Source of the DNA: an uncultured Oscillospiraceae bacterium
GTDB taxonomy: Bacteria > Bacillota > Clostridia > Oscillospirales > Oscillospiraceae
DNA: 7,038 nucleotides
Direction: 5' to 3'
Assembly: GCA_934659415.1 (NCBI GenBank)
Contig: CAKUHW010000052.1
Location: 1 to 7,038, forward strand
Part shown: positions 1 through 6,919 of the stretch, one piece after another
How positions within the stretch are numbered: position 1 is the first letter of the stretch
Layout of the letters: every line of letters begins with the position of its first letter
Notes under the pieces: generated by a model
Database searches by the model: none
What the model saw: the letters and a program-made list of their open reading frames with translations, nothing else
What the model was told of the DNA's origin: nothing
Made by a program: the position numbers and the translations under genes

Positions 1-435
1 GTTCCCGGCAGCCCAGGCCACAGCGGCCTCATAGAAGGCCCCAGCGGCCACATCGGAGAAGTGCGCATCCTCCGCGCTGCCGGCAGTCCCCACGGCACGG
101 CACAGGAAGGTCACCGTCTCCGCGCGGGTGCAGATCTCGGCGGCGGCAAAGGTGTCCGCACTGCCGTAGCCCCTGGTGATGCCCTTTTCATAGGCCCACA
201 GAGCGGCCTCGTAGAAGTAGTCGCCCTCCTTCACATCGGTGAAGGGGTTCTCCGCCAGTGTCGGCGCGGGAGACCCAAAGGCACGCCACAGGAAGGTGAC
301 GATCTCTCCGCGGGTGCAGTCCGCATGAGGAGCAAAGGTGTCGGCGCTGCCGTAGCCCTTGGTGATGCCCTGTTCATCGGCCCACAGAGCGGCCTCATAG
401 AAGAAGTCCGTCTCCGCCACATCGGTGAAGGGATT
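1..435 (-). repeat. S-layer homology (SLH) repeats, two complete and a third truncated by the window edge
   Basis: SLH1 begins at residue 2007 (NPFTDVAETDFFYEAALWA), SLH2 at 2069 (NPFTDVKEGDYFYEAALWA) and SLH3 at 2131 (HFSDVAAGAFYEAVAWA). The spacing is exactly 62 residues (186 bp). Each complete unit has the F-x-D-V start, the 'GITKGYGSADTFAP' or 'GITRGYGSADTFAA' centre and the 'CTRGEIVTFLWRA' or 'CTRAETVTFLCRA' end, which corresponds to the usual T-R-A-E/G-x-x-x-x-L element. Three SLH units normally form a three-pronged unit that binds pyruvylated secondary cell-wall polysaccharide, so the protein should end soon after position 1. The units are similar at DNA level too; CACAGAGCGGCCTC-like segments recur at each copy. 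Confidence 0.93.
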
Positions 436-3400
436 CTTCTGCCCCGGCTTCACGGTCTCCCCGCCGGCGGAGCCGCCGGAAGAGGGCTCCACATCGGGAA
501 CGGCGTCCCAATCCACCCAGGTACTCTCATCGCCCAGAGCAGGATAGGTCTCATCGCTGAACCAATCCTCCACCTCATAGGCGTAGTCGTTCACGTAGTG
601 CCACACCACGGCGTCCTTGTCCGTAAGCACCTGTGCGTTCAGGCCAAGGCCAGGGTGGCTGCCGTTCAGGGTATACATCCAGCCGGAGCGGGGGCCGTTG
701 TCCATCTCGCCCAGGCGGTAGCCGCCCAGGGCCTCGGGCGCCCAGATGGCGGCGACATAGCCGTCCTCCGCGCCCTCCTGGCGCAGGCCGGCCTCTTCCA
801 GGACCATCCGGAACAGGTCGCCCACGGTGCTGCCCTTGGGCAGGGTGCAGGTGCGGGTGGCCAGCCAGGTCTGATACACGCTGGTCCCCTTACCGGCGCC
901 CACGTCCACGTCCTCCTCGGAGAGGGACGCGCCGATCAGGCGGAAGGTGACGGTGATGGTATCCCCCTGATCGGGGCCCTGCTGCTCCCTCTTCAGCCGG
1001 GCCAGCTCGGCCTCGGCCGCCACAAGAACGGCATAGTTGCTCACCAGATCCTTCTGCTTTGCAGACAGCAGGTCATAGGCCGTACGGGCAGAGCGGATGG
1101 CGCTCTCGCTGTCCAGCGTCACGGTGCCAATGGCGCTGATCTTCGTCATGACCGCCTCGGCCGCCGCCAGATCGTCCATATACTCCTCACCGAAGGCCTG
1201 CAGCACCAGGCCGCTCACATAGGCAAGGTCGTCGTTGCTGCGGCTGCCGCTGTCCTTGGTGTAGGTCAGGGAGAGGGTATAGGTGCCCGCGGACAGGCGC
1301 TGATCGAAGCTGCCGGTCTCGGTGCCGCTGATTCCGTTGGCAATGACGATCTCCGCGGACTCGCTGGTCAGGGTGATGGTCGCCTTGTCATAGTTCCGTT
1401 CGGAAGAAACGCCGTAGGAGAAGGCCAGGCGGCCGGAGTCGGAGATGGTAAAGGTCAGGCTGGTCTGGGAGGTGGAACTGTTGACGTCCTGGTTGGTGCT
1501 CTCAAAGCGCCCGCTCTCCTCGTTGTAGATCCAGGGATAGGTCCCGTCCGTCATGGTGATGCCGGAGGCGTGGGCCTCGGGCATGGTGGTAAACGCCAGG
1601 CGGGGGTCATTCCACTCCAGGTTGAGCTCACCGCACACCGGGCAGGTGGAGGTCACCCAGGCGGGATAGACCGTTACATCCTCGCCCCTGGTATGGCCGG
1701 TGGCGGGAATAAGATCGGTCTTGGTCGCGATGCAGCCGTCGCGCCGGCAGGTGCGCACGATGGTGCCCTCACCGGTGCAGGTGGGCGCGGTGTACACACA
1801 GTCGTCGCTGGCGGCGCACTCCTCAGAAGTGCTGTGCCCGCACCAGTCGTGGCCCAGGGCCGCCGTATAGTCGGCGCGGAAGGCCGTGTCGCACTTAGCA
1901 CAGATGTAAGTGCTGTAGCCCTTCTCCGCACAGGTGGGAGCGGTGACGGCTCCCTCGTCCGCCGCATGATGGAAGGTCACATCGGTCTGCCACCACAGAG
2001 CAGGGTAGCCGCCGCAGGCGAGACCGAAGGCCTCGCCGTCCAGATCCGCGCAGAGCATATCCGCCTCAGAGAGAGCCTCCGCCGCCTCGTCGGCGGGAAG
2101 AATGTCCAGATAGTAGCAGCGGGAGATGTCCGCAGAGGAGGCGTCCGTGCTGCCGAAAGCGCCCATGGCGGCGCTGCCGGTATTGTAGCAGTCGTACACG
2201 GTGACCGGGGCGAGCACCGCGCCGGTGGACCAGTGGGTCGAACCCTTCACCTGGCCGCCGATGCCGCCGGAGATCTGGCCGGACACAGCGCCGGTGTTGT
2301 AGCAGTGCTCCACGGTGACGCCGCAGCCGCTGCTGCCGAACACGCCGCCCGCGCTGCCGCCGGTGGCGGTGACCGCGCCGGTGTTGTAGCAGCCGGTGAC
2401 CTTGGCGTTGTCGCCCACAAAGCCTCCGATGATGCCGCCCACGTCAGAGCTGCCGGTGACATCGCCGAAGTTGGCGCAGTTGCGGATCACGGCATTCTGG
2501 TTGGCATAGCCCGCGATGCCGCCCACCTTGGTGCCCGTGCCGCTGACGGTCACATAGCTGATGCAGTTCTCCACCACCGCGCCGCTGTTGGCGTAGCCGG
2601 TGACAGAGCCGCCCGCAGCGCTGACGCCCCGGAGGGTCAGGTCATGGACCTTTGCCTCGGCGCCCAGCTGGCTGAACAGGCCCTTCTGTGCGTTCAGACC
2701 GCGAATCTCCCGGCCTGCGCCGTCCAGCTCCGTCTTGCCGGAGGCCTGCACGTCCAGCCAGGGGTAACCGGCCAGGTCGATATCCGCCGTGAGCACGCCG
2801 GACACGGCCGCGCTCCTGCTCCGGTCCACGAACCAGGCCAGCTGCGCGCCGGTGGCGATCTGATAGACGCCGTTCTCGTCCTGCGCGGGCTCGGTCTGGG
2901 CGCTCCCGTCCCAGGCGGAGTCGTCGGTCACAGTGAGGGCGATATCGAAGCGGTTCTCCCCGTCCTCCGTAAGGGTGACGGAGCCGGTGGCATAGGCCAC
3001 GCCCGCACCGCGCACGATGTAGTGATAGGTCTCGGCATAGGCGCTGAAGGTGCCGTCCTCCCGCACCGTGAGGACATTCCCGGCCTCATCGGTCAGGGTG
3101 ATATCCAGCTGCGGGCGGGCGATGCTGCCGCCGTTGAAGGTGAGCTGTCCGGTGAGGAAGACGGCGGGCGTCAGGTCAAGGGTCAGCTCCGGCAGACGGG
3201 AGAGGACGCCGGAGGAGGCCGGGGCGCTGAACTGGGGATCGTTGCCCACCGCATAGCGGATGCTTCTGTGAGAGGGAACGCCCGCAAAGCCGCCCTGCTT
3301 GAGAGCGCCGGCCAGGGTATAGCTGCCCCCTGCCCAGTACTTCGGAATCGTGATCTGGATCAGCTGGCGCTCGGGATTGCCGCTGAAGTCGTACACGCCG

Positions 3401-6400
3401 AAATTCCCGCCGGGGTTCGACTTGAAGTAAGTGCCGTCCTCGCCCTGATAATACAGCGCGAAGTTGAAGTTATAGGCCGTGGCCAGCTTTTCCTTGGGGT
3501 TGATGAGGCCGCTGAACTGGATATACACGGCGTCCCCCGCCTTGAGGGCGGCCTTGGCCTCATCGGTCAGGGCGCTGCCCTGGCTGTCCACCAGCTGATA
3601 GCTGACGCCGCGGGCGCTGACCACCTGGTAGACGGTCTTGCCGTCTTTTTCCACCTTGATGATGTGGCGGCCGGTGGTCAGGCCGGTGACGGTGACCGTG
3701 CCGTCCGCCTCCACTTCCACGCCCTGGGCGGTGAAGCCGGAGAAGGTCATGGTATCGCCCACGGTGGAGCGGGCCACCGTGACGGTGCAGCCGCTCTCGG
3801 GCTTGAAGCTGTAGGACGCGCCTGCCGCGCCCACATAGAAGAGCACATCATGCTCGGCATCCAGCGCACGCTGGGCGTCGGTGACCACAGCGTCCATGCG
3901 GTCCAGGGTCATGTTGGTCTGGATGTCGGCTCCGGAGCCGCCCACCGTCACCACGAACACGCCGGTCTGCTCCGGCCAGATGGCGGAGAACTGCTTGCTG
4001 GCAGTGGAGCTCATGCCCGCCATATGGGTCATGGCGTCGTAGGTGACCAGGACGATGGCGGTGCCCGCCCTGTTGGCCTTCATCACAGCCACATCGCTGT
4101 TGCGCGCGTCGGGCGTGATGGTGACCACATCGCTGTCGCTGCCGTCCAGGCCGATCACACGGTAGTGCATGTCGGGGATGGCGATCTTCGCGTTCATGAA
4201 GCTCTCTACGGCCTGCCAGCTGCGGAAGGAGTTGAGCTCATAGGTCTCGCCCACCTCCATGCTGCGGAAGCCCTGGGCGTTGATATTCAGATAGATGCTG
4301 CCCAGATCGTAGATATTGTGGCTGAAATCACGCAGCACCGTGTCCTTGCCGAAGTCGGTGCTGCCGATGTACAGGTCCTCCGCGGTGACCTCCACCTCGG
4401 CCGCGGCGCTCCAGCTGGCATAGCTCCAGTAGGTCACGCCGTCGGGATGCTGCACCCGGTAGAAATAGGTCGTGTTCTTGTTCAGGCGGTAGAGCACGCT
4501 CTGCTCGCCGTCAGACACCGTCGGCGCGCTGAAGGCGTCGGTATAGGAGTAGACATAGGACTTCGCCAGCGTACCCACCGTGAGAACGGCTCCCTCGGGA
4601 ATGCGGAAAGTCACCGCCACAAACTCCTTGCAGGAGGCGGAGATGCTGTCATTCATGGTCGGGGTCTTGGCGGCCGTAGCGGGGTTATAGTTCGGGTGCT
4701 TCTCCGCATCGGGAGTCACGGTGACCGTGACGGTGTCGCCCACCACGAAGATGCAGGAGGGGGACACGGTGCCCCAGTTGGTCGCCCGGCCCGCTTCGCT
4801 GGGCCGCACGTTGCCGTCCGCGTCCGTGACGGTCACGGTCAGGGTATAGTCCGTGTCCTTCACCCAGCCGGAGTTGGTGGAGATCTGGTAAATGCGCTGG
4901 ATCTTATAGGCGCTGCTCGTACCGGCGGTCACGGTGACCTTCACGCCGCCGTTGCAGTCGCCGTTGGCGTCATAGCCTTCCACCCAGTAGCTCCCGGCGG
5001 CCAGAGACAGAGTCTCATACTGGCCGTTCTCCGGGGTCTTGCCAGCCAGCAGATCGGCCGCGCCCTTCGTGCCGTTGGTGTAGGTGTACAGCTTCAGGGA
5101 GTCGACCTGCGCGCTGTGGCAGCCGCTGAGCTCCAGCGTGCCCATGCTGGCCGGATCGGCCGCCATGGGGATGGTGACGGTATAAACCTTGGTCTGGCTG
5201 CCGTTTTCCACGGTGACCGTCAGCACGTTGTCCTCGCCGGGCCGCAGCGCCTTGGCCAGGCTCTTGAAATAGCTGTCGCCGGAGGTAAGCGTGGCCGTCA
5301 CGCCGTTGCAGGCGGCGGTGAGGACCGCATTTTCATCCGCCGCCGTGGCCTTCACATAGGCCATGCGCAGGTACTCCACGCTCTGATAGGGCACCGTGGG
5401 AGCGGTATACTCCGTTACCTCCGGGGAGAACTCGGGGGTCAGCGTCAGGGCGTTGGGGTTGGAATCGAAGTCCGCCACGCTCAGGGCAGTCAGGTCACAG
5501 GGGCCGTACTGGGGCGCATCCGGCTCCTGGGCGTCCTCATCCGCCGTCACCGAAATCAGGCGCAGAATGACCGGTGTGGCATAATTGTCCTCGATCTCCT
5601 CCGCGGGCATATATGCCGTCAGCCAGTACCCGCCCTCGCTCTCGGGCATGGTCAGGGTCACCGCGCCGCTCTCGGGCACGGCGGCGATGTCGGTCAGCTC
5701 GCCGGTCAGGGCGTCCACCCAGGCCAGCTTCGCCCCCTCCAGGACCTCGACCTGCTCAAGGTTTTCCAGGGTCTCCAGGGGCACGCAGCCGTAATAGCCG
5801 ATGCAGTAGCCCTTCACCGTCAGGGCGACTTCGGCCCCGGGCTTCGCCGTCAGTCGGTCGCAGAGGACGCCTGCGCGCTCCAGCAGGGGATAGTTATCCA
5901 GGGCATAGCTGTCCTGATAGAGGAAGAACTCCAGCAGATCGCCCTCCTCCGCCTGCGCCTGGGTGATGGCGTAGCCGGTATAGCTCTTGCCGCCGGGGGC
6001 ATAGCTGTCGTCAGCCAGAACATCGTTGTGCGGCACGGAGCCGTTGACCGTGAAGCCGCAGCTGCCGGTGGTCACGCCGAACAGCTTCGTGAGGAAGCCG
6101 GTCTCGCCCACCGCCAGATAGTCGCCTGCGGTTTCGGCCGTAAAGGCGGAACCATACCTGACCTCATGGGCCTTCACCAGCACGTCCAGGGCGGACACGC
6201 CGCCCTCCACCGCATCGGTGTAGCCGTAGGTCTCAGCCAGGCCGCCGCTTACCGGCACGTCCAGCTGCGGGGCAAACAGGAACGCCCCCTCTGCCTGTGC
6301 GGTAAAGCTTACCGTAACAGAGGCAGGCTCTGCCGCGCCGCTCTCCAGAGGCCGGGCGTCCCCGGCTCCAGCGCTCTGCGCCAGCGTGCTCATGGGCAGC

Positions 6401-6453
6401 AGGGACACTGCCATGACCAGCGCCAGCAAAATGCTCAGAATACGCTTTTTCAT
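1..6453 (-). CDS. Giant SLH-anchored surface protein with two transcobalamin-like (DUF4430) domains; 3' end outside the window
   Basis: The frame is open for 2151 codons from ATG at 6453-6451 to the window edge, with no stop. The start follows AAGGAGG by 7 nt and begins a signal peptide (K2 K3 R4, hydrophobic core about 5-20, cleavage probably near 25-28), so the product should be exported. Domains seen by eye: DUF4430-like 45-188; cadherin-like beta-sandwich about 321-430; beta-rich regions of unknown family about 431-1190; a lead-in strand region about 1195-1280; GLUG repeats 1282-1450; Cys/His modules about 1505-1590; CPVC at 1604-1607; a jelly-roll-like stretch about 1610-1755; a helical FIVAR-like spacer 1759-1822; DUF4430 1831-1962; SLH repeats from 2007. 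SLH repeats bind secondary cell-wall polymer, so the protein likely sits on the wall. The cobalamin riboswitch in its leader suggests repression by B12 and a role in corrinoid capture, which is inferred. No catalytic motif was recognised. An adhesin or generic S-layer protein is the alternative. Confidence 0.93.
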   Translation of the reverse strand, partial: MKKRILSILLALVMAVSLLPMSTLAQSAGAGDARPLESGAAEPASVTVSFTAQAEGAFLFAPQLDVPVSGGLAETYGYTDAVEGGVSALDVLVKAHEVRYGSAFTAETAGDYLAVGETGFLTKLFGVTTGSCGFTVNGSVPHNDVLADDSYAPGGKSYTGYAITQAQAEEGDLLEFFLYQDSYALDNYPLLERAGVLCDRLTAKPGAEVALTVKGYCIGYYGCVPLETLENLEQVEVLEGAKLAWVDALTGELTDIAAVPESGAVTLTMPESEGGYWLTAYMPAEEIEDNYATPVILRLISVTADEDAQEPDAPQYGPCDLTALSVADFDSNPNALTLTPEFSPEVTEYTAPTVPYQSVEYLRMAYVKATAADENAVLTAACNGVTATLTSGDSYFKSLAKALRPGEDNVLTVTVENGSQTKVYTVTIPMAADPASMGTLELSGCHSAQVDSLKLYTYTNGTKGAADLLAGKTPENGQYETLSLAAGSYWVEGYDANGDCNGGVKVTVTAGTSSAYKIQRIYQISTNSGWVKDTDYTLTVTVTDADGNVRPSEAGRATNWGTVSPSCIFVVGDTVTVTVTPDAEKHPNYNPATAAKTPTMNDSISASCKEFVAVTFRIPEGAVLTVGTLAKSYVYSYTDAFSAPTVSDGEQSVLYRLNKNTTYFYRVQHPDGVTYWSYASWSAAAEVEVTAEDLYIGSTDFGKDTVLRDFSHNIYDLGSIYLNINAQGFRSMEVGETYELNSFRSWQAVESFMNAKIAIPDMHYRVIGLDGSDSDVVTITPDARNSDVAVMKANRAGTAIVLVTYDAMTHMAGMSSTASKQFSAIWPEQTGVFVVTVGGSGADIQTNMTLDRMDAVVTDAQRALDAEHDVLFYVGAAGASYSFKPESGCTVTVARSTVGDTMTFSGFTAQGVEVEADGTVTVTGLTTGRHIIKVEKDGKTVYQVVSARGVSYQLVDSQGSALTDEAKAALKAGDAVYIQFSGLINPKEKLATAYNFNFALYYQGEDGTYFKSNPGGNFGVYDFSGNPERQLIQITIPKYWAGGSYTLAGALKQGGFAGVPSHRSIRYAVGNDPQFSAPASSGVLSRLPELTLDLTPAVFLTGQLTFNGGSIARPQLDITLTDEAGNVLTVREDGTFSAYAETYHYIVRGAGVAYATGSVTLTEDGENRFDIALTVTDDSAWDGSAQTEPAQDENGVYQIATGAQLAWFVDRSRSAAVSGVLTADIDLAGYPWLDVQASGKTELDGAGREIRGLNAQKGLFSQLGAEAKVHDLTLRGVSAAGGSVTGYANSGAVVENCISYVTVSGTGTKVGGIAGYANQNAVIRNCANFGDVTGSSDVGGIIGGFVGDNAKVTGCYNTGAVTATGGSAGGVFGSSGCGVTVEHCYNTGAVSGQISGGIGGQVKGSTHWSTGAVLAPVTVYDCYNTGSAAMGAFGSTDASSADISRCYYLDILPADEAAEALSEADMLCADLDGEAFGLACGGYPALWWQTDVTFHHAADEGAVTAPTCAEKGYSTYICAKCDTAFRADYTAALGHDWCGHSTSEECAASDDCVYTAPTCTGEGTIVRTCRRDGCIATKTDLIPATGHTRGEDVTVYPAWVTSTCPVCGELNLEWNDPRLAFTTMPEAHASGITMTDGTYPWIYNEESGRFESTNQDVNSSTSQTSLTFTISDSGRLAFSYGVSSERNYDKATITLTSESAEIVIANGISGTETGSFDQRLSAGTYTLSLTYTKDSGSRSNDDLAYVSGLVLQAFGEEYMDDLAAAEAVMTKISAIGTVTLDSESAIRSARTAYDLLSAKQKDLVSNYAVLVAAEAELARLKREQQGPDQGDTITVTFRLIGASLSEEDVDVGAGKGTSVYQTWLATRTCTLPKGSTVGDLFRMVLEEAGLRQEGAEDGYVAAIWAPEALGGYRLGEMDNGPRSGWMYTLNGSHPGLGLNAQVLTDKDAVVWHYVNDYAYEVEDWFSDETYPALGDESTWVDWDAVPDVEPSSGGSAGGETVKPGQKNPFTDVAETDFFYEAALWADEQGITKGYGSADTFAPHADCTRGEIVTFLWRAFGSPAPTLAENPFTDVKEGDYFYEAALWAYEKGITRGYGSADTFAAAEICTRAETVTFLCRAVGTAGSAEDAHFSDVAAGAFYEAAVAWAAGN
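568..963 (-). other. C-terminal DUF4430 / transcobalamin C-terminal-like domain (residues about 1831-1962)
   Basis: This is a textbook member of the family. It opens with a strand (ITVTFRLIGAS), has a helix beginning STVGDLFRMVLEEAG, then SGWMYTLNGSHPG and the closing strand DKDAVVWHYVND. The W-M-Y-T-L-N-G turn and the aromatic 'VVWHY' strand match the typical bacterial DUF4430 pattern. It lies between the helical spacer and the SLH repeats, which would hold it close to the cell wall. In animal B12 carriers the equivalent beta domain covers one face of the corrinoid and an alpha/alpha barrel covers the other. No such barrel is visible in this protein. Confidence 0.85.
2104..2610 (-). repeat. 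GLUG-type tandem beta repeats (residues 1282-1450)
   Basis: Short repeats with the pattern G-G-[IV]-x-G-x ... C-Y-N-T-G-x-V run in tandem, for example KVGGIAGYANQNAVIRNC and KVTGCYNTGAVTATGG. Each unit carries one Cys in the same position. The Cys residues are 1297, 1326, 1355, 1384, 1422 and 1446, giving spacings of exactly 29, 29 and 29, then 38 and 24. GLUG repeats occur in secreted and surface proteins of Firmicutes and are thought to form a beta-solenoid. The 38-residue unit carries an insert (around STHWSTGAVLAPV). The block is preceded by a typical lead-in (GVYQIATGAQLAWFVD, from about 1195). A structural stalk or ligand-contact surface is the likely role. Confidence 0.85.
5890..6321 (-). 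other. N-terminal DUF4430 / transcobalamin C-terminal-like domain (residues about 45-188)
   Basis: After the signal peptide the protein shows the layout of the DUF4430 family: a first beta strand (VTVSFTAQAEG), a helix that begins VSALDVLVKAHE, then the segment GFTVNGSVPHND and a closing strand GDLLEFFLYQD. The family hallmark is a 'G-[FW]-x-[YV]-x-[VL]-N-G' turn followed by an acidic 'G-D-x-[ILV]-x-[FW]' strand, and both are present. The family is annotated as similar to the C-terminal beta domain of transcobalamin and intrinsic factor. This copy is more divergent than the C-terminal one: it lacks the Trp-Met-Tyr of the second copy and has a longer insert before the last strand. Corrinoid binding is possible but not shown by the sequence. 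Confidence 0.7.
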
Positions 6454-6460
6454 GTGTTCT

Positions 6461-6467
6461 CCTCCTT
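6461..6467 (-). promoter_or_regulatory. Ribosome binding site AAGGAGG
   Basis: On the minus strand the sequence reads AAGGAGG, then a 7-nt spacer (AGAACAC) and ATG at 6453. This is a near-perfect Shine-Dalgarno match and fixes the start of the large gene. It lies about 9 nt downstream of the last arm of the leader's outer inverted repeat (6477-6485). Confidence 0.93.
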
Positions 6468-6476
6468 GTTTTGATC

Positions 6477-6602
6477 GGACCGCGCTCCCGGGCCCCACCA
6501 AATACAGTCTGTGCATACAAAGCAAAAAGCTGCCGCACCCAAAAAATGGGCGCGGCAGCCGTTTTTCTGCAGCACAGACGGATCGCGCAGAGGGCGCGGT
6601 CC
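6477..6602 (-). repeat. Concentric inverted repeats around the leader terminator
   Basis: Two perfect inverted repeats enclose the terminator hairpin. The outer pair is 6477-6485 with 6594-6602 (GGACCGCGC/GCGCGGTCC, 9 bp). The inner pair is 6507-6514 with 6572-6579 (GTCTGTGC/GCACAGAC, 8 bp). With the terminator stem inside, the three form a nested, roughly linear fold that would bring the 3' end of the aptamer next to the ribosome binding site. The first two bases of the upstream outer arm also belong to an alternative hairpin with the 3' strand of P1 (CCTGC 6617-6613 with GCAGG 6605-6601), so the structures partly compete. A regulatory role is inferred. Confidence 0.7.
6524..6559 (-). terminator. 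Intrinsic terminator in the leader (riboswitch expression platform)
   Basis: Arms 6548-6559 and 6529-6540 form a 12-bp GC-rich stem around a 7-nt loop (6541-6547). In the minus-strand RNA every position pairs, including one G-U wobble at the ninth pair, and U5 (6528-6524) follows at once. In the plus-strand RNA the same position is an A-C mismatch, which favours minus-strand function, although a T5 run at 6562-6566 could allow weak terminator action the other way. It sits between the cobalamin aptamer and the ribosome binding site of the large gene, exactly where a transcription-attenuating platform is expected. Ligand-bound aptamer would be expected to favour this hairpin and stop transcription. 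Confidence 0.88.
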
Positions 6603-6608
6603 TGCTCC

Positions 6609-6791
6609 TTCTGCAGGTCTCCTGACTCCCGTGTCATCACCCCCGCAGCAGCCTTCTCGGTTGCCCAATGACCGGCTTTCGCCCTAAGTCTGCGGGGATT
6701 CGGCGGATACAGTGCCGGGCGGCGTTCGATTTCCGATTCCCTTGTTTATCCGCACCCGTACCGTCTCCGGCCCCCGGGTGCGGCCTCAGAA
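6609..6791 (-). promoter_or_regulatory. Cobalamin (B12) riboswitch aptamer
   Basis: The minus-strand RNA carries the conserved cobalamin aptamer elements in order: GGGAATC (6741-6735), GGCACTGTA (6716-6708), AGCCGGTCATTGGGC (6677-6663, matching the usual GCCAGGTCACTGGG) and the B12 box GGGAGTCAGGAGACCTGC (6630-6613). Stems agree: P1 pairs 6784-6791 with 6609-6617 (TTCTGAGG with CCTGCAGAA, one bulged G); an eight-pair stem joins 6776-6783 with 6750-6757; another joins 6690-6697 with 6641-6648 (CCCCGCAG/CTGCGGGG). The family senses adenosyl-, methyl- or hydroxocobalamin and usually represses B12 uptake or synthesis genes. Its direct downstream gene is the giant surface protein, about 155 nt away, with a terminator in between. 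The ligand form cannot be told reliably from the sequence alone. Confidence 0.95.
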
Positions 6792-6814
6792 TGAGTGTAT
6801 TCAGTTGCACTGTT

Positions 6815-6823
6815 ATTATAGCA
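6815..6823 (-). promoter_or_regulatory. Extended -10 promoter (TGCTATAAT)
   Basis: The minus strand reads TGCTATAAT, a perfect TATAAT hexamer with the TGn extension. No good -35 box lies 16-18 nt upstream (the best is TAGCTG, 2 of 6 matches), which fits an extended -10 promoter. The predicted transcript start is near 6808, about 17 nt ahead of the riboswitch P1 stem, and gives a leader of about 355 nt. No other promoter as good is seen between here and the gene start. Confidence 0.72.
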
Positions 6824-6919
6824 AAAGCGCCGCATTTCAGCTATAAAATTTTTGTGCTTTTTGGTAATTCCCTCTGATTTTGCCTTTTTGATCTGTCCCG
6901 CTGCCGGACACATAGAAAG
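6824..6919. other. AT-rich intergenic DNA upstream of the promoter
   Basis: This stretch is clearly richer in A and T than the gene and has T-runs on the plus strand (for example around 6849-6862 and 6882-6891). I see no gene, no strong operator-like palindrome and no good -35 box in it. It probably holds only the upstream part of the promoter, and A-tracts on the minus strand could act as an UP-like element. Confidence 0.5.

Noticed and set aside
2104..2610. CRISPR-like regular repeat spacing
   Set aside because: The periodicity is at protein level (29 residues, GLUG repeats); the DNA units are degenerate and in frame with the gene, with no identical repeats or unique spacers.
5574..5966. 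Arg/Ser/Pro-rich plus-strand open frame of 130 codons
   Set aside because: It is an out-of-frame shadow of GC-rich coding DNA, with the usual Arg-Pro-Ser composition and no supporting signals.
61..6474. Plus-strand open frame of 2137 codons
   Set aside because: It is the codon-aligned mirror of the minus-strand gene. Its translation is Ala/Gly/His/Arg-rich without recognisable domains and it starts on GTG without a ribosome binding site, whereas the minus frame has a signal peptide, known domains, a ribosome binding site and a riboswitch.
6233..6640. Minus-strand open frame of 135 codons starting inside the riboswitch
   Set aside because: It covers the B12 box, the terminator hairpin and the first part of the large gene in another frame, has no ribosome binding site of note and shows no domain.
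6386..6877. Short plus-strand open frames over the leader (6386-6625, 6471-6671, 6668-6877)
   Set aside because: They run over the riboswitch, terminator and promoter on the opposite strand; the structured RNA explains the sequence better, and the translations have low-information composition.
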